Origin: Bacteroidota bacterium
GTDB lineage: Bacteria > Bacteroidota > Bacteroidia > 2-12-FULL-35-15
Assembly: GCA_023251835.1 (NCBI GenBank)
Contig: JAHEXZ010000033.1
Coordinates: 1 to 48,816 of the forward strand
Length of the DNA: 48,816 nt
Direction: 5' to 3'
Within the stretch, counting starts at the first letter, position 1. The number at the start of each line of letters is the position of its first letter. A model generated the notes under the pieces. It did not search any database and was not told the DNA's origin. It worked only from the letters and a program-made list of their open reading frames with translations. The position numbers and the translations under genes were made by a program. Positions 48,624 to 48,816 of the stretch are shown here, one piece after another.

Positions 48624-48816
48624 TTAAATCTTTTGAACCACGCCAATACCGGGTAATTCGCTCAGTGTTATTCTGCCATTAACAAACGCAATTCCGGTAA
48701 ATAAATCATTCTTGATTAGTAATGGTCCATCCAAATCTGCATAATCAACTAAAGGAGAAAGTTGAGCAGCGGCAGATACCGCGCAGCTGGTTTCACTCAT
48801 ACATCCGATAAGCAGT
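48624..48816 (-). CDS. Dipeptide epimerase, C-terminal part (enters from the right edge)
   Basis: The minus strand encodes LLIGCMSETSCAVSAAAQL, then VDYADLDGPLLIKNDLFTG and LPGIGVVQKI with a stop at 48624. These are the C-terminal motifs of enolase-superfamily L-Ala-D/L-Glu (dipeptide) epimerases, including the DLDGP segment that marks substrate specificity. They act in recycling of cell-wall peptides. The N-terminal capping domain and the catalytic lysines lie outside the window. It is convergent with the histone-like gene. Confidence 0.85.
   Translation of the reverse strand, partial: LLIGCMSETSCAVSAAAQLSPLVDYADLDGPLLIKNDLFTGIAFVNGRITLSELPGIGVVQKI

Overview
This window is a low-GC chromosomal segment of a member of the Bacteroidota. 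The evidence is: an alternative complex III operon (actABCDEF); type IX secretion genes (a PorP/SprF-type protein and a gliding-motility/type B C-terminal domain); Bacteroidota-type promoters (TTG, about 19 bp, TAnnTTTG); and gene neighbourhoods common in the phylum (acpP-fabF-rnc with purN; rsfS-ftsH-lutC-cdsA opposite birA). It looks like core chromosome with a few accessory islands. I see no insertion sequence with a transposase, no phage and no CRISPR array.

Layout. 1-8.5 kb: asd, an outer-membrane barrel protein, hflX, a SirB-like/cytochrome c fusion and two tandem amidohydrolases, bracketed by a perfect 54-bp inverted repeat. 8.5-18.2 kb: actA to actF read leftwards, followed by a possible 36-residue membrane peptide; four of the gaps in or just after the operon hold short palindromic repeats. 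18.5-25.6 kb: a SPOR protein, a MITE-like element with a 9-bp direct repeat, rnc without an ordinary start codon, fabF, acpP, purN, rnhB, an EVE protein and an ABC-F ATPase. 25.6-26.6 kb: a decaying patch with an AraC regulator remnant, an intact monooxygenase-fold gene and a broken membrane gene. 26.6-31.7 kb: birA facing rsfS-ftsH-lutC-cdsA.

31.8-36.7 kb: a tight leftward trio of a minimal type B sorting-domain protein, a 1155-residue collagen-like protein and a PorP/SprF protein. It reads as a dedicated export and anchoring set for a collagen-like surface fibre. 36.8-41.0 kb: tRNA-Gln, a large GT117/DUF2723 membrane protein and a polysaccharide deacetylase. 41.0-46.6 kb, leftward: a GNAT, an SlyD-like isomerase, a cholesterol-dependent-cytolysin-like lipoprotein without the membrane-binding domain 4, a LEA14-like lipoprotein, an M20 dipeptidase and a multi-spanning membrane protein. 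46.8 kb to the end: an RsmB-type rRNA methyltransferase, a 44-residue histone H1-like Lys/Ala peptide, and the 3' end of a dipeptide epimerase.

The observations most worth following are the collagen-like/type IX trio, the domain-4-less cytolysin relative, the start-codon problem of rnc, the several short palindromic repeat families (one of which supplies the stop codon of two genes), and the MITE-like element.
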